A stretch of 64,000 bases of DNA, from NCBI GenBank assembly GCA_022376515.1, contig WTXI01000012.1:846447-910446 (forward strand), read 5' to 3'. Positions 1 to 11,622 of the stretch are shown piece by piece. Source of the stretch: Lactifluus volemus. Lineage: Eukaryota; Basidiomycota; Agaricomycetes; Russulales; Russulaceae. Position 1 is the first letter of the stretch; each line of letters opens with the position of its first letter. Below the pieces are notes generated by a model that saw nothing but the letters and a program-made list of their open reading frames with translations, had not been told where the DNA came from and did no database searches. The position numbers and the translations under genes were made by a program.

Positions 1-125
1 TGGACCATGCTGTGGACTCTCATATGGGGCACGCTCATGCTCGATGTCGGGTGGGCTCGACATGAGACGTTTGTAAAATCACTTCTTCTCCGATCGACTT
101 CGACTCTGAAAAGTGTCGATACCGT
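1..125 (+). pseudogene. MBOAT acyltransferase 3'-end fragment
   Basis: The first ~125 bases match the 3' end of the MBOAT copies at 3525-3640 and 6945-7046, including codons for the LMLD...GWARHETFV segment. Only the last part of the coding region is in the window and the rest lies off the left edge. By analogy with the two complete copies it is a decayed member, and it carries an extra codon in the LMLDGW motif (LMLDVGW). Confidence 0.6.
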
Positions 126-130
126 CATCG

Positions 131-838
131 CCCTCTCGGGGACGTGACAAATACTGTGAACCTGGTCTATAAATCTGAGTGTTTGTGCAGCGCTGCGGGA
201 ACGGACTCGATCTTTGGAGCAAAGTACGTTCTGCTCGTTTATGTCACTAGCAATGCACACTGACCAACTTCCGTGTTCATGGAGACCGCTAGAACCTCGA
301 TATCGCAACCCTGAGGGGCCCGATAAGCTTATCCTAATCAACATGGCCGTGTGAGACGCCTTTCTGTACGATTACTATGCCATTTACGTTTACTGAACAT
401 ATACTGTGATCCCGTGACATGAGACTTAGATAGCTTGTGCCTGTGTGTTGTTATTCATCGTCCCTCTCTTCAATTTTTTCATCGTCATGCCTCTCTGCGA
501 CTAGCGAAGGATACTCCGCTATGTCTTCGTACGCCCAGCGATTCCGACTTGCATAATCATATAAATATTGTCATTAGACTCGTTACCCCAATCATACTAG
601 TAGGTTAAGGCCATCCTCGTCCACGCTGACACAACAATACGAATGTGCCATTACCTCCAGCAGTGGGCGGAATCCACTGGCGCGTCGCAAACATGGCCTC
701 TGTATGTCATGATGCACAACGATTTCGTATTAGATTACTGTGATCGTGTTCGTGTCAACGCTAGGAGGGATTGTCATGGGCTAGACTCGGAAAAAGGCAG
801 CAGATAGAAGCATACCTGACAGCAACGATTAACTTGCG
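131..838. other. Intergenic block of the tandem unit
   Basis: I see no convincing coding signal here. The stretch aligns to 3660-4323 in the next unit, with scattered substitutions and one indel of about 75 bp. It separates the 3' ends of the convergent MBOAT remnant (+) and F-box gene (-). Confidence 0.6.
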
Positions 839-2241
839 CTAGCCATCAAAGCCCCATGTGACAGGGTGATCAGAATGCTGACGTGCAGCGATGAACTTCT
901 CCAAGAAGGGCTCCTCGAGTTGGTCTCTCCAATCCATTTTACGAAGGTAGAGGTTTTGAAGTTTGGGTAACACCTTGGTGGCACTTTCTCTAGTGAGTCC
1001 TCCCAGCAAATATATGATGGACCACTGAATCTCGCCGGACAAACGCAGGGTCCGAGCAGCAGTGAATGAGTCGAAAAGTACCAACCACTGAGGGTTGTTC
1101 ATCCTATCTATAAACGCCGAAAAGGACGGGCTATCTATGATGTTGAGCTCTGTAACGCTGGAAAGTAGAGAGGAAGACTGGGTGCATATTTGGACTAGAG
1201 ACGAGAGTCGGAGTCGTTGACCTGGCGCGTGCTGTCCAATCTCCAGCTCCATTATGGAAGGTGCTGCCCCCTCTGACTGAGCAAGTTGGATGAGGACGGT
1301 AGAATGGTCAAATTCCACCTTGGCACGATCGAATGGGCCGAGCGATTGTGAATGAGAGATGAATTGTCGGATATCAAAGACGGGCTGCAAGAAGAACTTG
1401 ATAAAGAGTATTTTGATTTGGGGAGTATCGATTCGAGCCACGAGGTCCTCCAAGTACTCGTTGAGACCACGAAAGTGGAAGGTCGTGAGAGCAGGAAGGT
1501 GAGCGTGGGTGAGCGGAAGAGACTTAGGTAGATCTCGGATTGTCCCGGTTTCTTCTTTTTTGAACTCGATCATTAGGCTCGTCAGCCTGGTCAGGGAGGA
1601 GAGGCCTATAGCCAACGCCTCGGGTGAAATATAACCAAGATAGGGTATATTATGAAGGCAGAGCTCGGAAAGGTCTTTGCAGGACAGAAGAAGTTGAGGC
1701 AAGGTCGGAAATGCAACGTTATCCAAAGTGAGTGATAGGAGATTTGGGGCGGATCCACCTAAGAACGTAACGGGAAGCACCGGCACACGGTCAAACGCGC
1801 CTCTACCGACAAGTCGAAGTTGTAAAAGGGCAGGCAATGGATCCCGCATCACTGTGACCAATCTCTCAAAATTTGAGTATGATGATGGATAGAGACCGAG
1901 ATTGCATACGCGGTCGCGGTGCTCGAGTGCGGCCATGATGTTATCCTCCAAATGGTGAGATATAATATCGATAGGAAAGGGCGGCCAGACGTTCAACATA
2001 TTCCTCACAGAAGTACGATCTGTGCAGTAAAGGCGAAGGTAAAGACCGAGTGGGGATGAAAACACGACGTATCTCCATCTTTGGCATACGTGCACCAGTT
2101 GATGCCATGTATTTGCCCACCGCCCCGACCACAAATGTGGGGCCTTCATGGAAGCCACTCTGCAGAAGTTGAATATCTCGAGGAGGATCTCATCCGGGAG
2201 CGATTTGATCGTCACACGTGGTGGGGAAATCTCCGCGTCAG
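839..2241 (-). CDS. F-box protein, tandem copy A (main exon)
   Basis: This is an F-box family protein. F-box proteins bridge Skp1 of SCF ubiquitin ligases to substrates, and in mushrooms they form large, fast-evolving families. The exon is open from the acceptor at 2241/2242 to the stop at 839. The F-box core (LPDEILLEIF) is near the N-terminus, followed by the HVCQRWRYVV segment and a Leu-rich repeat-like C-terminal region. No ATG opens this frame: the codon aligned with the ATG of copy B is GTG, so translation must begin in an upstream exon. The best candidate exon (ATG at 2406, donor GTACGT after 2299) is 108 bp. The matching exon in copy B is 109 bp. Copy A is therefore out of frame by one base if that exon model is right, and it may be non-functional despite its clean main exon. 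Confidence 0.6.
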
Positions 2242-2244
2242 CTA

Positions 2245-2759
2245 CATCACGGACGTTAAGTGATCATTCATTGTATGAAGCGTAAGTAGAAGACGTACGA
2301 TTCCTTCCAGCAGCGTTCGACACACCTTTCCGTAGTACATTCCATTTTTTTCGTATGCATCCCGAAAGGAGCGACCATTCCATAGTACAGGCTTTTGAAA
2401 GGCCATCTATTGTGATCGGAGGCGGAGGAAACGCCAGAACTCACCGTCGGAGCTTCTGGATAGTGACAGGTTGGTCACACCCATGTCACGTTTTACCACC
2501 AAATCCGGTGGTGGATCATGATAGAGGTCAGTATCAGTACCGTACTATATCACTGGAACCATGAATAGCTCGCGACGAAAATTCTTTCTCCGTTGAGGGA
2601 AATTACAATAAAGTATTCTCTTCAACATTCCATGGATGCAGTACTGAAACGCAAGAAACAACTTCTTGTTAGATACCAGGTTACACAGCGACATTTGGAG
2701 TACTTTATGAACATATCAACGTAGTAGCTGACCACGAGACTCCGAAAGGGAGAAAACGA
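2245..2759. other. Region between F-box copy A and MBOAT pseudogene
   Basis: The - strand contains the candidate first exon of F-box copy A (2299-2406). Beyond it the block shows only short ORFs. It aligns to 5723-6244 in the next unit. As it lies between divergent genes it probably holds the F-box promoter, but I see no clear TATA element. Confidence 0.45.
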
Positions 2760-3640
2760 CTTGTCTTCAGAAATTGGTGATGTAGGCCGCAATATTCTCC
2801 GTGGCGCTGATATCAATCGAACGGATATTCACCTCATCGACGCCTGCTATCTCCTTTGCAATCCACGCCGTATCGGTACTCCATTCCCCCGCCATAGCAC
2901 CATCACGTCGCCCTCTATCGCCTCGATTTTCGTCAAACTGCTCCTAAAAGTGCACCTCGAGAGACGCCTCATGAATATATCATCCATATCGTCTGTCCCT
3001 CTGTCAACCAACCCCGGAGGTGGCAGTCTGTTCAAAACCCCGAATCTTGGTCCCGTTCGTAAGAACCTGCCTTGGAAGCATTTGCCGCCGTCCTGGCGCT
3101 GGCTGTCCGTGTACGCATCCGTCGACGTGCTCATATCACGTCGTCACCTTGATCGGACGAATCGTTGTCTTTCGCCAGCCAGCCTCGCATTGGCCACCCC
3201 CTTCATGCACCGACCGTGGATGTCCACTTCGATTAGAGTGTTTTTGAGCTACCGTTGACACCAGGCCCTCCGACACGTCTTAACCGTCTTTGGGGCACAT
3301 CCAGGTGGGGCACTCCTGAGACTGTCCGGTGCGTTCATGGGGCGCACCCGGTGTGTCTACCGTGCTCTATCATGTCGGGCTGTGGGGGCTCAGGGGAAGG
3401 GTATGGAGTTCAGCACCGCCGGGGGGTTTCTTCCTCTACATGGATCTCGGCGTCGTCATGGAGGACGTATTTAAGAAAACGACCGGGTTGCGCGTGCGAG
3501 CTTTCCTTGGTTAGTCATAGCCTCATAGGCCATGCTGTAGACACTCATATGGGGCATGCTCATGCTCGACGGGTGGGCTCGACATGAGACGTTTGTAAAA
3601 TCACTTCGTCTCCGATCGAGTTCGACTCTGAAAATGTCGA
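2760..3640 (+). pseudogene. MBOAT (wax-synthase-like) acyltransferase pseudogene, copy 1
   Basis: This is homologous to exon 2 of the intact MBOAT gene at 26704-27990. Similarity starts at the old intron 1 acceptor (gatgtag just before 2780) and runs to the conserved GWARHETFV end. Coding similarity switches between all three frames (about 2761-3258, 3020-3247 and 3255-3587), with several indels and a stop after the FLSYR segment. Exon 1 is absent. The catalytic His motif, VLHHVG in the intact gene, reads VLYHVG here, so an active-site residue has been lost as well as the frame. Confidence 0.85.
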
Positions 3641-4323
3641 TACCGTCATCGCCCTCTCAGGAACGTGGCAACACTGAGGAACCCCCGACTAGCTTATCCT
3701 AATCGACATGACCATGTGAGACGCCTTTCTATAAGCAAACACGTTTCATCGGATTCCCTGACTATATATAATTTATGGGCGCGATGTCATTTCTCCGTAC
3801 ATATACTGTGATCCCATGTGATGAGACTATAAGATAGCTTGTGTTTGTGCGTTTTGTGCCCAAGTTATTCATCGTCCCACTCTTCATTTTTCGTTGTCGT
3901 GCCTCCCTGCGACTAGCTAAAGATACCCCGCTACGTCTTTGCACGCCCAGCGACTCCGACTTGTATAATCATATAAATACTGTCATTAGACTCATTACCC
4001 CAGTCATACTAGTACTCACACCCCGTTTTCATGAATACCCCGCTTCATCTTCTGGGTTGTACATGTCCTTTAACAACGATACGGTGTTATAAGAGTAGGT
4101 TAGTCCATACTGACACAACAATACAAATGTGCCATTACCTCTAGCAGTGGGCGGAATCCACTGGCACGTCGCAAGCAAAGCCCCTGCATGTCATGACGCA
4201 CAAAGGATTCGTATTAAATTACTGTGATTGTGTTCGCGTCAACGCTAGGACAGAATTGTCATGGGCTAGACTCGGAAAAAGGCAGCAGATAGGAGCATAC
4301 CTGACAGCACCGATTAGCTTGCG
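3641..4323. other. Intergenic block of tandem unit 2
   Basis: This corresponds to 131-838 of the previous unit and carries an extra stretch of roughly 75 bp (about 4015-4095). No coding or RNA gene signal is seen. Confidence 0.5.
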
Positions 4324-5886
4324 CTAGCGATCAAAGTCCCATGTGACAGGGTGATCCGAATGCTGACGTGCAGCGATGAACTTTTCCATGGGCTCCTCGA
4401 GTTGGATTCGCCAATTCATTTTACGAAGGTAGAGGTTTTGAAGTTTGGGTAACGCCTCGATGGCACTTTCTCTAGTGAGTCCTCCCAGCAAATATACAAT
4501 GAACCACTGTATCTTGCCGGACAAACGCAGGGTCCGAGCAGCAGTGAATGAGTTGAAAATTCCCAGCGACTGAGGATTGTTCATCAGGTGCGCCCTATTG
4601 ATAAACACCGTCCAGGATGCGTTATCTATGATGTTGAGCTCTTTAACGCTGGAAAGTAGAGAGGAAGACTGGGTGCATATTTGGACTAGAGACTCGACTT
4701 GGAGTTGTTGACCTGACGTGCGCTGTCCAATCTCCAGCTCCATTATGGAAGGAGCTGCCCCCTCTGACTGAGCAAGCTGGATGAGGACGGTAGAACAGTC
4801 AAATTCCACCTTGGCACGGTCGAATGGTCCGAGCGACCGTGAATGAGATATAACTTGTCGGATATCAAAGACGGGCTGCAGAAGGAACTTGATAAAGAGT
4901 ATTTTGATTTGAGGGGTATTGATTCGAGCCAGGAGGTCCTCCAAATACTCGTTGAGACCACGAAAGTGGAAGGTCGTGAGAGCAGGGAGGTGAGCGTGGG
5001 TGAGCGGAAGAGACCTAGGTCGATCTCGGATTGTCCCGGTTTCTTGTTTTTCGAACTCGATGATAAGTCTCGTCAGCCTGGTCAGGGAGGAGAGGCTTTT
5101 GGCCATCGATTCGGGTGAAATATCACCCAAATAGGGTATATTATGAAGGCAGAGCTCGGAAATGTCTTTGCAGGACAAAAGAAGTTGGGGCAAGGTCGGA
5201 AATGCAACGCTATCCAAAGTGAGTGATAGTAGATTTGGGGCGGATCCACCTAAGAACGTAACGGGAAGCACCGGCGCAACGCCTTTACCGACAAGTCGAA
5301 GTCGTTTAAGGGCAGGGAATGGATTCCCCATTACTGTGACCAATCTCTCAAAAATTGGGTATGATGATGGATAGAGACCAAGATTGCAAACACGGTCGCG
5401 GTGCTCGAGTGCGGCCATGATGTTATCCCCCAAATGGAGAGATCTAATCTCGATAGGAAAGGGCGGCCAGACATCCAACATATTCCTCACAGAAGTACGA
5501 TCTGTGCAGTAAAGGCGTAGGTAAAGACCGAGTGGGGATGACAACACGACGTATCGCCATCGTTGGCATACGTGCACCAGTTTATGCCATGTATTTGCCC
5601 ATCCCCCGACCACAAATGTGGCGCCTTCATGGAAGCCACTCTGCAGAAGTTGAATATCTCGAGGAGGATCTCATCCGGGAGCGCTTTGATTGTCATACGT
5701 GGTAGGGAAATCTCCACGTCAGCTACATCACGGAGCTAAGCATCATTCAATGTATCAGGCGTAAGCAGAAGACGTACGATTCCTTCCAGCAGCGTTCGAC
5801 ACGCCTTTCCGTAGTACATTCCATTTTTTTCGTATGCATCCCCGAAAGGAGCGGCCATTCCATAGTACAGGCTTTTGAAAGGCCAT
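4324..5886 (-). pseudogene. F-box protein gene, tandem copy B, frameshifted
   Basis: This copy is about 90% similar to copy A. A first exon can be drawn: ATG at 5886, 109 bp, donor GTACGT at 5777, and a 55-bp intron 5723-5777 ending gatgtag. It joins in phase to the main exon (start 5722), which carries the F-box core LPDEILLEIF. The main exon then breaks. At 5601-5608 copy B is one base shorter than copy A next to a run of five C on the + strand. The frame holding the F-box (to about 5605) therefore differs from the frame holding the remaining 420 residues (to 4324). The downstream frame is otherwise open, so the lesion looks recent. A homopolymer sequencing error cannot be excluded from sequence alone. 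Confidence 0.7.
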
Positions 5887-6244
5887 CAATTGTGATCGGA
5901 GGCGGAGGAACGCGGACTCGCCGTCGGAGCTTCTGGATAGTAACGGGTTGGTCACACCTATGTCACGTTTTACTCAACTACTGTCACCAAATCCGTTGGT
6001 GGATAAGGTCAGTTTCACTGTATATCAGTACAGTACTATATCACCGGAACCATGAATAGCCCGCGACGAACATTCTTTCTCCGTTGAGGGAATATCTTCA
6101 ACATTCCAGGGATGCAGAACTGAAACGCAAGGAACAACCTCTTGTTAGATACCCAGGTTCAAGTTACAGTGGCACAGCGACACTGGGAGTACTTTATGTC
6201 ATATCAACGCATTCGCTGACTACGACACTCAAGAAACGACGAAA
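5887..6244. other. Region between F-box copy B and MBOAT pseudogene copy 2
   Basis: This aligns to about 2407-2759. Only short, poorly conserved ORFs are present. The right edge, near 6240, is where similarity to the MBOAT exon 2 begins, and it also marks the outer limit of the left arm of the large inverted repeat. Confidence 0.4.
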
Positions 6245-7046
6245 GGAAGTTTAGGACTTGTTTTTCTTGGCGCTCATATCGATGGAACGGACATTCACCT
6301 CATCGACGCCAACGATCTCCTTTGCAATCCACGCCCTATCGGTACTTCATTCCCCGCCAGGGCACCATGTCACGTCAATTTTGGTCGAACTGCTCCTAAA
6401 GTGCGCCTTGATCGACGCCTCACAATGTATCATCCATATCGTCTGTCCCTCCCTGGAGGTGGCAGTCTGTTCAAACCCCGAATCTTGGTCCCGTTCGTAA
6501 GAACAGCCTTGGCAGCACTGGCATTTGCCGCCGTCTGGGGCTGGCTGTCCGTGTACGCGTCCGTCGACGTACCACTGGCATTTAACGTCGCCACCTTGAT
6601 CGGACGAATTGTCGTCTTTTGCTAGCTAGCCTCGCATTGGCCACCCTTCATGCGATCTCCACTTCGATCAGAGAGTTTTGGAGCTACCGTTGGCACCAGG
6701 CCCTCCGACACTTCTTCACCGTCTTTGGGGCACGTCCAGGTGGGGCACTCCTGGGACTTCCAGGTGCGATCATGGAGCGCCTTCTGTGTGTCCGCCGTGC
6801 TCTATCATGTCGGGCTGTGGGGGCTTGGGAAGGGTATGGAATTCAGCATCGCTGGGGGGTTCTTCCTCTACATGGGGGTCGGCGTCATCATGGAGGAGAA
6901 AACGACCGGGTTGCGCGTACGAGGTTTCCTTGGTTGGTCATGGGCCATGCTGTGGACACTCCTATGGGGCATGCCCATGCTCGACGGGTGGGCTCGACAT
7001 GAGACGTTTGTAAATCACTTCTTCTCCGATCGAGTTCGACTCTGAA
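6245..7046 (+). pseudogene. MBOAT (wax-synthase-like) acyltransferase pseudogene, copy 2
   Basis: This is the same exon 2-only remnant as at 2760-3640, closest to the junction with the inverted repeat. Coding similarity runs in separate frames (6258-6500, 6401-6625, 6619-7002 and 6650-7045). The last of these is open through the conserved C-terminal half to a stop at 7045. Compared with the intact gene it lacks three residues in the MEEVFKKTTG segment, and its catalytic motif reads VLYHVG instead of VLHHVG. Exon 1 is absent. Confidence 0.85.
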
Positions 7047-7159
7047 ATTGTCGATACCGTCATCGCCCTCTCGGGAAAGAAATACCTGATTTTGGGATGT
7101 GCATCGATATCAATATTTGCCTCAGCTTATCTTTTTTGCGTAAAACGTTTCGTGTTTTT

Positions 7160-7706
7160 GTTTTTTTTAGGTCCAATTGCCGACACTAGATTAAAAATGG
7201 ACCGCTACACTATACCCATTCTTCCCCGTGCAACTGCTATTGTCTAAAGCAAATTACTGCAGACTTGTCGGGGTTTGCGTGATGAAGCTCAATTAAGGTT
7301 CTGGTATAGGGTATTAAAAAAAAACCAATTCGTCAACGATCTATCGCAGGGCCTGGGCGAGGACGAAGGAGCTGCGTGGCAAGTACGAGAGGTTTCCACA
7401 TTGACGCGGGGGATCGAGAACATGAAGAAATACAAAGCAAAGACCGTGCTTAACTATGTAGAACGCATTTATGTAGCTCAAGTCGAGGTCACGGTGTGGT
7501 GCGTTGTTTGGACGCGGCAGGTCCACGCTCCACCTTTATACCTGCAGGTTCGACTCGGAGAAGCGCACCCACGCACAAGTAAATTTAGAACGCAAAAGAC
7601 AATTGAGACCGTGAGAGAAGGCATAGATTTGGTTATGCACTCTACGACGGGTAGGACGATATATTCAATCCTAGCTAAACCTTCTCCAAACCAGCAGCAG
7701 GGTTAA
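7160..7706 (+). CDS. Unrecognised ORF remnant shared by both repeat arms
   Basis: An open stretch (7275-7706, 143 codons from a non-ATG start) follows a T-rich stretch ending in AG near 7168. I do not recognise the family. The reverse-complement counterpart at 26180-26640 keeps similarity over the first part, including segments like ILPRATA and KLLQTC. It then diverges and lacks roughly 190 bp of the middle, so at least one copy is degraded. It may be a terminal exon of an old gene beside the MBOAT gene, or non-coding sequence open by chance. Its start and splicing are not determined. Confidence 0.25.
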
Positions 7707-8123
7707 AATTCCTGGATTTTTTTTTTAATGGGTACAGTACTGCATTATTCAGTGACTTTTAGTGATACAGTAGATGAGCCACTGTTTGCACCCGACGGGA
7801 TCAATCACACCCACGTTGCCAAGAAGCTTACAGGTCAGCGCATAATTGAGCCGCACAATTCCGGCAGGATCTGGGGTCGAGCCTCCTGCTCGTACGACTT
7901 CTTTGTGGATGTCAGCACCATTAGACAAGGCATGCGAGTATAATAGTGGTTGTGGTTGAATGACCTCTCAAGGTGGCTGAACCAATAGCCATAGTCACGT
8001 GATCGCGCGTGGACCTCGGTTCGGTTCTACGACTGCGGTCGTAGCTTGCCCTACTAGTCATTCAATGTCGGTGTGTGCCCACAACCAATACCCATAAAAG
8101 GCCACACCCTAGGCTAGCCCAGG

Positions 8124-8130
8124 TATATAA
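8124..8130 (+). promoter_or_regulatory. TATA box of FunK1 copy A
   Basis: TATATAA lies 57 bp before the chosen ATG at 8188. The same element occurs in the same place upstream of the inverted copy (18993-18999). No other TATA-like element lies closer, so it is the likely core promoter. Confidence 0.6.
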
Positions 8131-8187
8131 GAACCAGGTGTGTCAAATGTGGCGAGACTCACGTCCAACCATCACTCTTCTCACTGT

Positions 8188-10672
8188 ATGCCTAATCCCA
8201 GCACTCCACCCGATTCTCAAGTCGTCGCAGCATTATCAAACACAACTCCCTTGAAGTGGGACATCTGTGGCAGCCACACTCACAGCTCTAGACCGAAGAA
8301 ACGTGCCTTAAAAATTTACGCAGACATGTCGTTCGATTTCTGCGACAAATTCGTTGGGCCCATGCCTGTCCAAGACTTCCTCGACGACTTTCTTCCTCTG
8401 CCTGAAACACCTGCTTTCCGTCCTCAGGCAGTTTTCGAATTCATTGAACCATCTGTCTCACAGAATGAAACTAAATTTGCGAGTCCCTCAACCTTTGATT
8501 AAATTTTGCAGATGCTGACCACTCTTTCAGATTCAAGCAATTCACAAATCTGGGACATGTCCGGGCCTCCACTTTGTGAACACTACGAGCAAATTCGACA
8601 CGCCGTCAGGGTATCCTTACAAACCCGATATCTCCGTCTATTTAAACCCACCTGGCGCGAACTCGTGCGCGCAGCCGCCAACGGGGCTCGAGTGGGGACG
8701 CATTGAATTCTATATCGAAAACAAACCCAAGCCCTACGATCCTTTTATGAGGATCGAGCAACTCCAAACAAATCCACAAGACGTTTCCTGCCACGTCGGG
8801 TTCAGCGCCGGTGCTTACAAGACTTGTGGTCAGCTGATCGCCTACGCAAGTGCTATCCATCGTTCCCAGTTTCGAGTCTTTTCTTTCTCTATCGCCATAT
8901 TCGGTGACACTGGCCGCTTCCTTCGATGGGATCGTAGCGGGGTCCTCTATACAAAACCATTCAAATTGGCTGACGGTGAACTTTTCCAATTCTTATGGAG
9001 ATTCGACCATCTTTCGGCTGTCGATCGCGGCCATGACACGTCTGTCTCTCCGGTAGACGATGACGAGGCCGAGCTTGCTCTTCCAAAATTGAAGACTTAC
9101 CCCACTTTCGAAAAAGTGCAGAGGAGCCACCTTCACAAGATGCTTGTCTGGGACGATCGCGACCGGCACGAGAAGCCTAGGTGTTACATTACACCAAGTG
9201 TGAAATGGGCCACAGATGCGCTTATCGGCCGGGCGACTTTCGGATATATTGCCTACGACGTCGAGAGCGGAAATCTTGTTTACTTGAAAGATTACTGGCG
9301 CATTGATCACCCTGACGTCCAGAGAGAAGGGGATGTATATGGGGAACTTCATGGGGCTCACGTCCCGAATATCGCAAAGATGAGTCGGGCGTGTGACGTT
9401 CCTCAGATATCTGGGCGTGGCGCTCTTCAAGTTCAATGGCCTCAGGTGCAGAGGACTAGGACACAGGACTATCTGAGCCGACCAGGAGGTGCTTATTCAT
9501 GGTGTCCTGGTCACCCGCGTGTCGAGCCATACATTCATCATCGACTTGTACTGGAGACAGTTGGGATGCCGTTGAATCACTTCAAATCGACGAGACAGCT
9601 GTGTGAGGTGATTCGGGATGCCATCGTCGGTAAAGACGTCTTTCCTCTGACGATGGTTGAATTTTCGGCTTACATTTTTTTTGTAGCTCATACGGCCGCG
9701 TACAACAAAACAAGAATTTTGCATAGGGACGTGAGCGCAGGGAACATCCTTATCACGGACAAGGGCACTGGGATGTTGATCGACTGGGACTTGTCGAAGA
9801 AGGTGAAAGAAGACGGGGACGCGAATCCCAGGCGACATTCGCGGACGGTGAGGATTTGTCGCTCACTTAAGGTAGATATGGACTGAATGGAAGTTCAGGG
9901 GACGTGGCAATTCATATCCATAGCACGTTTATTGGATCCTTGGTCATGGCCACATGAAGTTTCGGATGATCTGGAGTCATTCTTCTGGGTACTCCTGTAC
10001 GAGGTTGTCCGTTACAGGAATCGCAGGACAACCGAGCTCAAGGAAATCATGCAAGAAGTCTTTGACCAACATACCCAGGCTACCAGATGTCGCGCCACCA
10101 AGGGAGGTCGTGGAAAGTTGACTTGTGTTGACGGTCGCATACTGTCATCCGCGCGTATTCAACATTTTGTTGCAACGCCTTGCAAGGATATCATCGAAGA
10201 TATGAGGTCTCTTTTCCACGATCTTTACCTCCATGTGACGAGCGATGTACCTCAATCCATGATGCAAGCCCGGGAAGAACAGGATCCTAAAGTCAAGTCT
10301 GCTCGCAAGAAACTCCAGACTTCGGACGCACTCTTAGCTGTTCTCGACAAGCACTTACAACCTGAATGGGATATCAACGATGACGGCAGCCTAGATTTAT
10401 CCGAACCTCATGCGAATTCTTCTGGCAGTAGGAGCAGGCGAAAGCGCAAAGCCGAAGATTCGCTTGATGGTAGCGAGGAGAATATCCACCTGAGACGGAT
10501 AGGACGTATGCCACCGAGGTCTTCAATGTCGAGGTCTAAAGACAGTTTTTCATCACAGACCTCTTCTCACCATGATGACATCTTCAGCATGTCCTCGAGG
10601 ATGGATACTTCGAGCGGTGGCTTCTCTAGCAACCTGAGGTCGATGGATCATGGATCATCGGCGAAGCAATAG
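8188..10672 (+). CDS. FunK1-type protein kinase, copy A
   Basis: This is a fungal-specific FunK1-family protein kinase of 793 residues, encoded by three exons: 8188-8478, 8531-9847 and 9899-10672. Phases close exactly. The kinase signature is clear: HRDVSAGNIL with catalytic Asp 497 and Asn 502, then the DWD metal-binding motif at 515-517. After intron 2 comes the family's GTWQF...DDLESFFWVLLYE segment. The region before exon 3 has the KPDISVYL and VNTT motifs typical of the family's N-terminal part. The C-terminal tail is Ser-rich and disordered, with a basic RSRRKRK stretch that could be a nuclear signal. Intron 1 (8479-8530) appears to use a GC donor (GCGAGT); this junction is the only one that keeps the frame, and copy B shares it. 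The ATG at 8188 is the first in frame after the TATA box. The substrate is unknown. Confidence 0.88.
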
Positions 10673-11204
10673 TTTGGGACCCAAACACCACCTCCATAGC
10701 CTTTCCACCCACTCTTTCACGATCGACGCCCAACACATCCACCTACCCTGAATCCCTCGCTGCTACGCATTATGACCACAGAGCACCCCCTTTCCACCAC
10801 ACTTTGTGTCGGGCCTTTGTCAGTATTGTCAGTATTGCTCTCCCATCTTCCATTCTCGCTACTCCCCACATGGCTCCCCCTCAATCACTAGCATTGGAAC
10901 GTCCCAAACATACACTCCTCTCACTCTCTGAGGGTTTGCCCAAATTTGACTGCTCTCCTGCACACCATAATCCGTCCATCCAGTGCCTTTCCCGAGCCAC
11001 CGAGACGCAATAAGAGAAATTGTGTACATATACCGCAGGTACATAAATGCTATATAGTTCAAATGTAATCCAATATCGTAACGTACACCGCCAAAAAAAC
11101 CAAATAAGAGCCAACGATAAACGATATAGCGCGACGTACGTAGTAGCTATACAGGACATCGATGAAATCAAAGCAAAAAAAAAAAGCATCTAGCATTACC
11201 ATAA
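10673..11204. other. Shared 3' intergenic block (left arm)
   Basis: This lies between the convergent ends of FunK1 copy A (+) and the Ser/Pro-rich gene stub (-). It is repeated reverse-complemented at 15843-16444. No convincing coding signal is seen. Confidence 0.5.
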
Positions 11205-11622
11205 ATGAAATACTCAAAACCTGACGTAGCTCAAACTCCACATCTCCCCTCTTACGCCAAGCCGAACCAACATGCTGACTGCGTCACGTATCGCGAGTTT
11301 CTCTCGCGCACTGAGAAGATGCACGACACGGATATCGATTCCCTGAAAAGTGGGGGTGTACGGTATCCACCCGCGTCGCGAGCCAAACCAAGTGCGAGGA
11401 ACACCGGCGGTGGTGGTGGTGGTAGAGGCGCGGGAGGGACAACTTCCGTGGGACCACCACCGTCGACCTCCCCATGTTCATGGCCGCCGACATCGGCGTC
11501 GGATGCCATCGTCGGCGTTGACGTCGGTTTCAACGATGGGTCGTTCGGGCCGTGGGGAATGATAGGTACCGGCTCGGGTGACGCCACCTGGTTTGCGGAA
11601 CGGTCACCAGGATCGCTTGCGT
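11205..11622 (-). pseudogene. 3' stub of the Ser/Pro-rich gene
   Basis: The - strand here matches the last part of the gene at 12725-15833, from its KRSW/ASPEPVP segment to its terminal FSVRE/SARE region. Relative to the parent it lacks about 190 bp: the two CCACC-rich tracts have collapsed into one, consistent with slippage or recombination between proline-codon repeats. The frame is also shifted near the C-terminus. No promoter or 5' part is present, because homology stops at 11622 opposite 15143. Confidence 0.75.

Larger units (their letters stand above)
1..7070. repeat. Tandem array of F-box / MBOAT-pseudogene units, period about 3.5 kb
   Basis: Matching landmarks recur at a spacing of about 3.42-3.53 kb. 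The MBOAT 3' end lies at 1-125, 3525-3640 and 6945-7046. The F-box stop codon lies at 839 and 4324, and the F-box splice acceptor at 2241/2242 and 5722/5723. The intergenic blocks 131-838 and 3660-4323 also align, apart from a segment of roughly 75 bp present only in the second (about 4015-4095). Two complete units and the tail of a third are in the window, so the array extends beyond the left edge. Within each unit the F-box gene is on the - strand and the MBOAT remnant on the + strand. All complete MBOAT remnants start at the same point, just before exon 2. The truncation therefore happened once, before the tandem amplification. Confidence 0.85.
6240..11622. repeat. Left arm of large imperfect inverted repeat
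   Basis: In order, this stretch carries MBOAT exon 2, an ORF remnant, a FunK1 kinase gene, a shared intergenic block and a 3' stub of the Ser/Pro-rich gene. The same series occurs reverse-complemented at 15143-27680. Matching points are 7046 with 26760, 7950 with 25893, 8188 with 18935, 10672 with 16445, 11205 with 15842 and 11622 with 15143. The two kinase genes are nearly identical, whereas the flanking parts are more diverged. The inner breakpoint falls inside the Ser/Pro-rich gene and the outer one at MBOAT intron 1. Confidence 0.85.
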
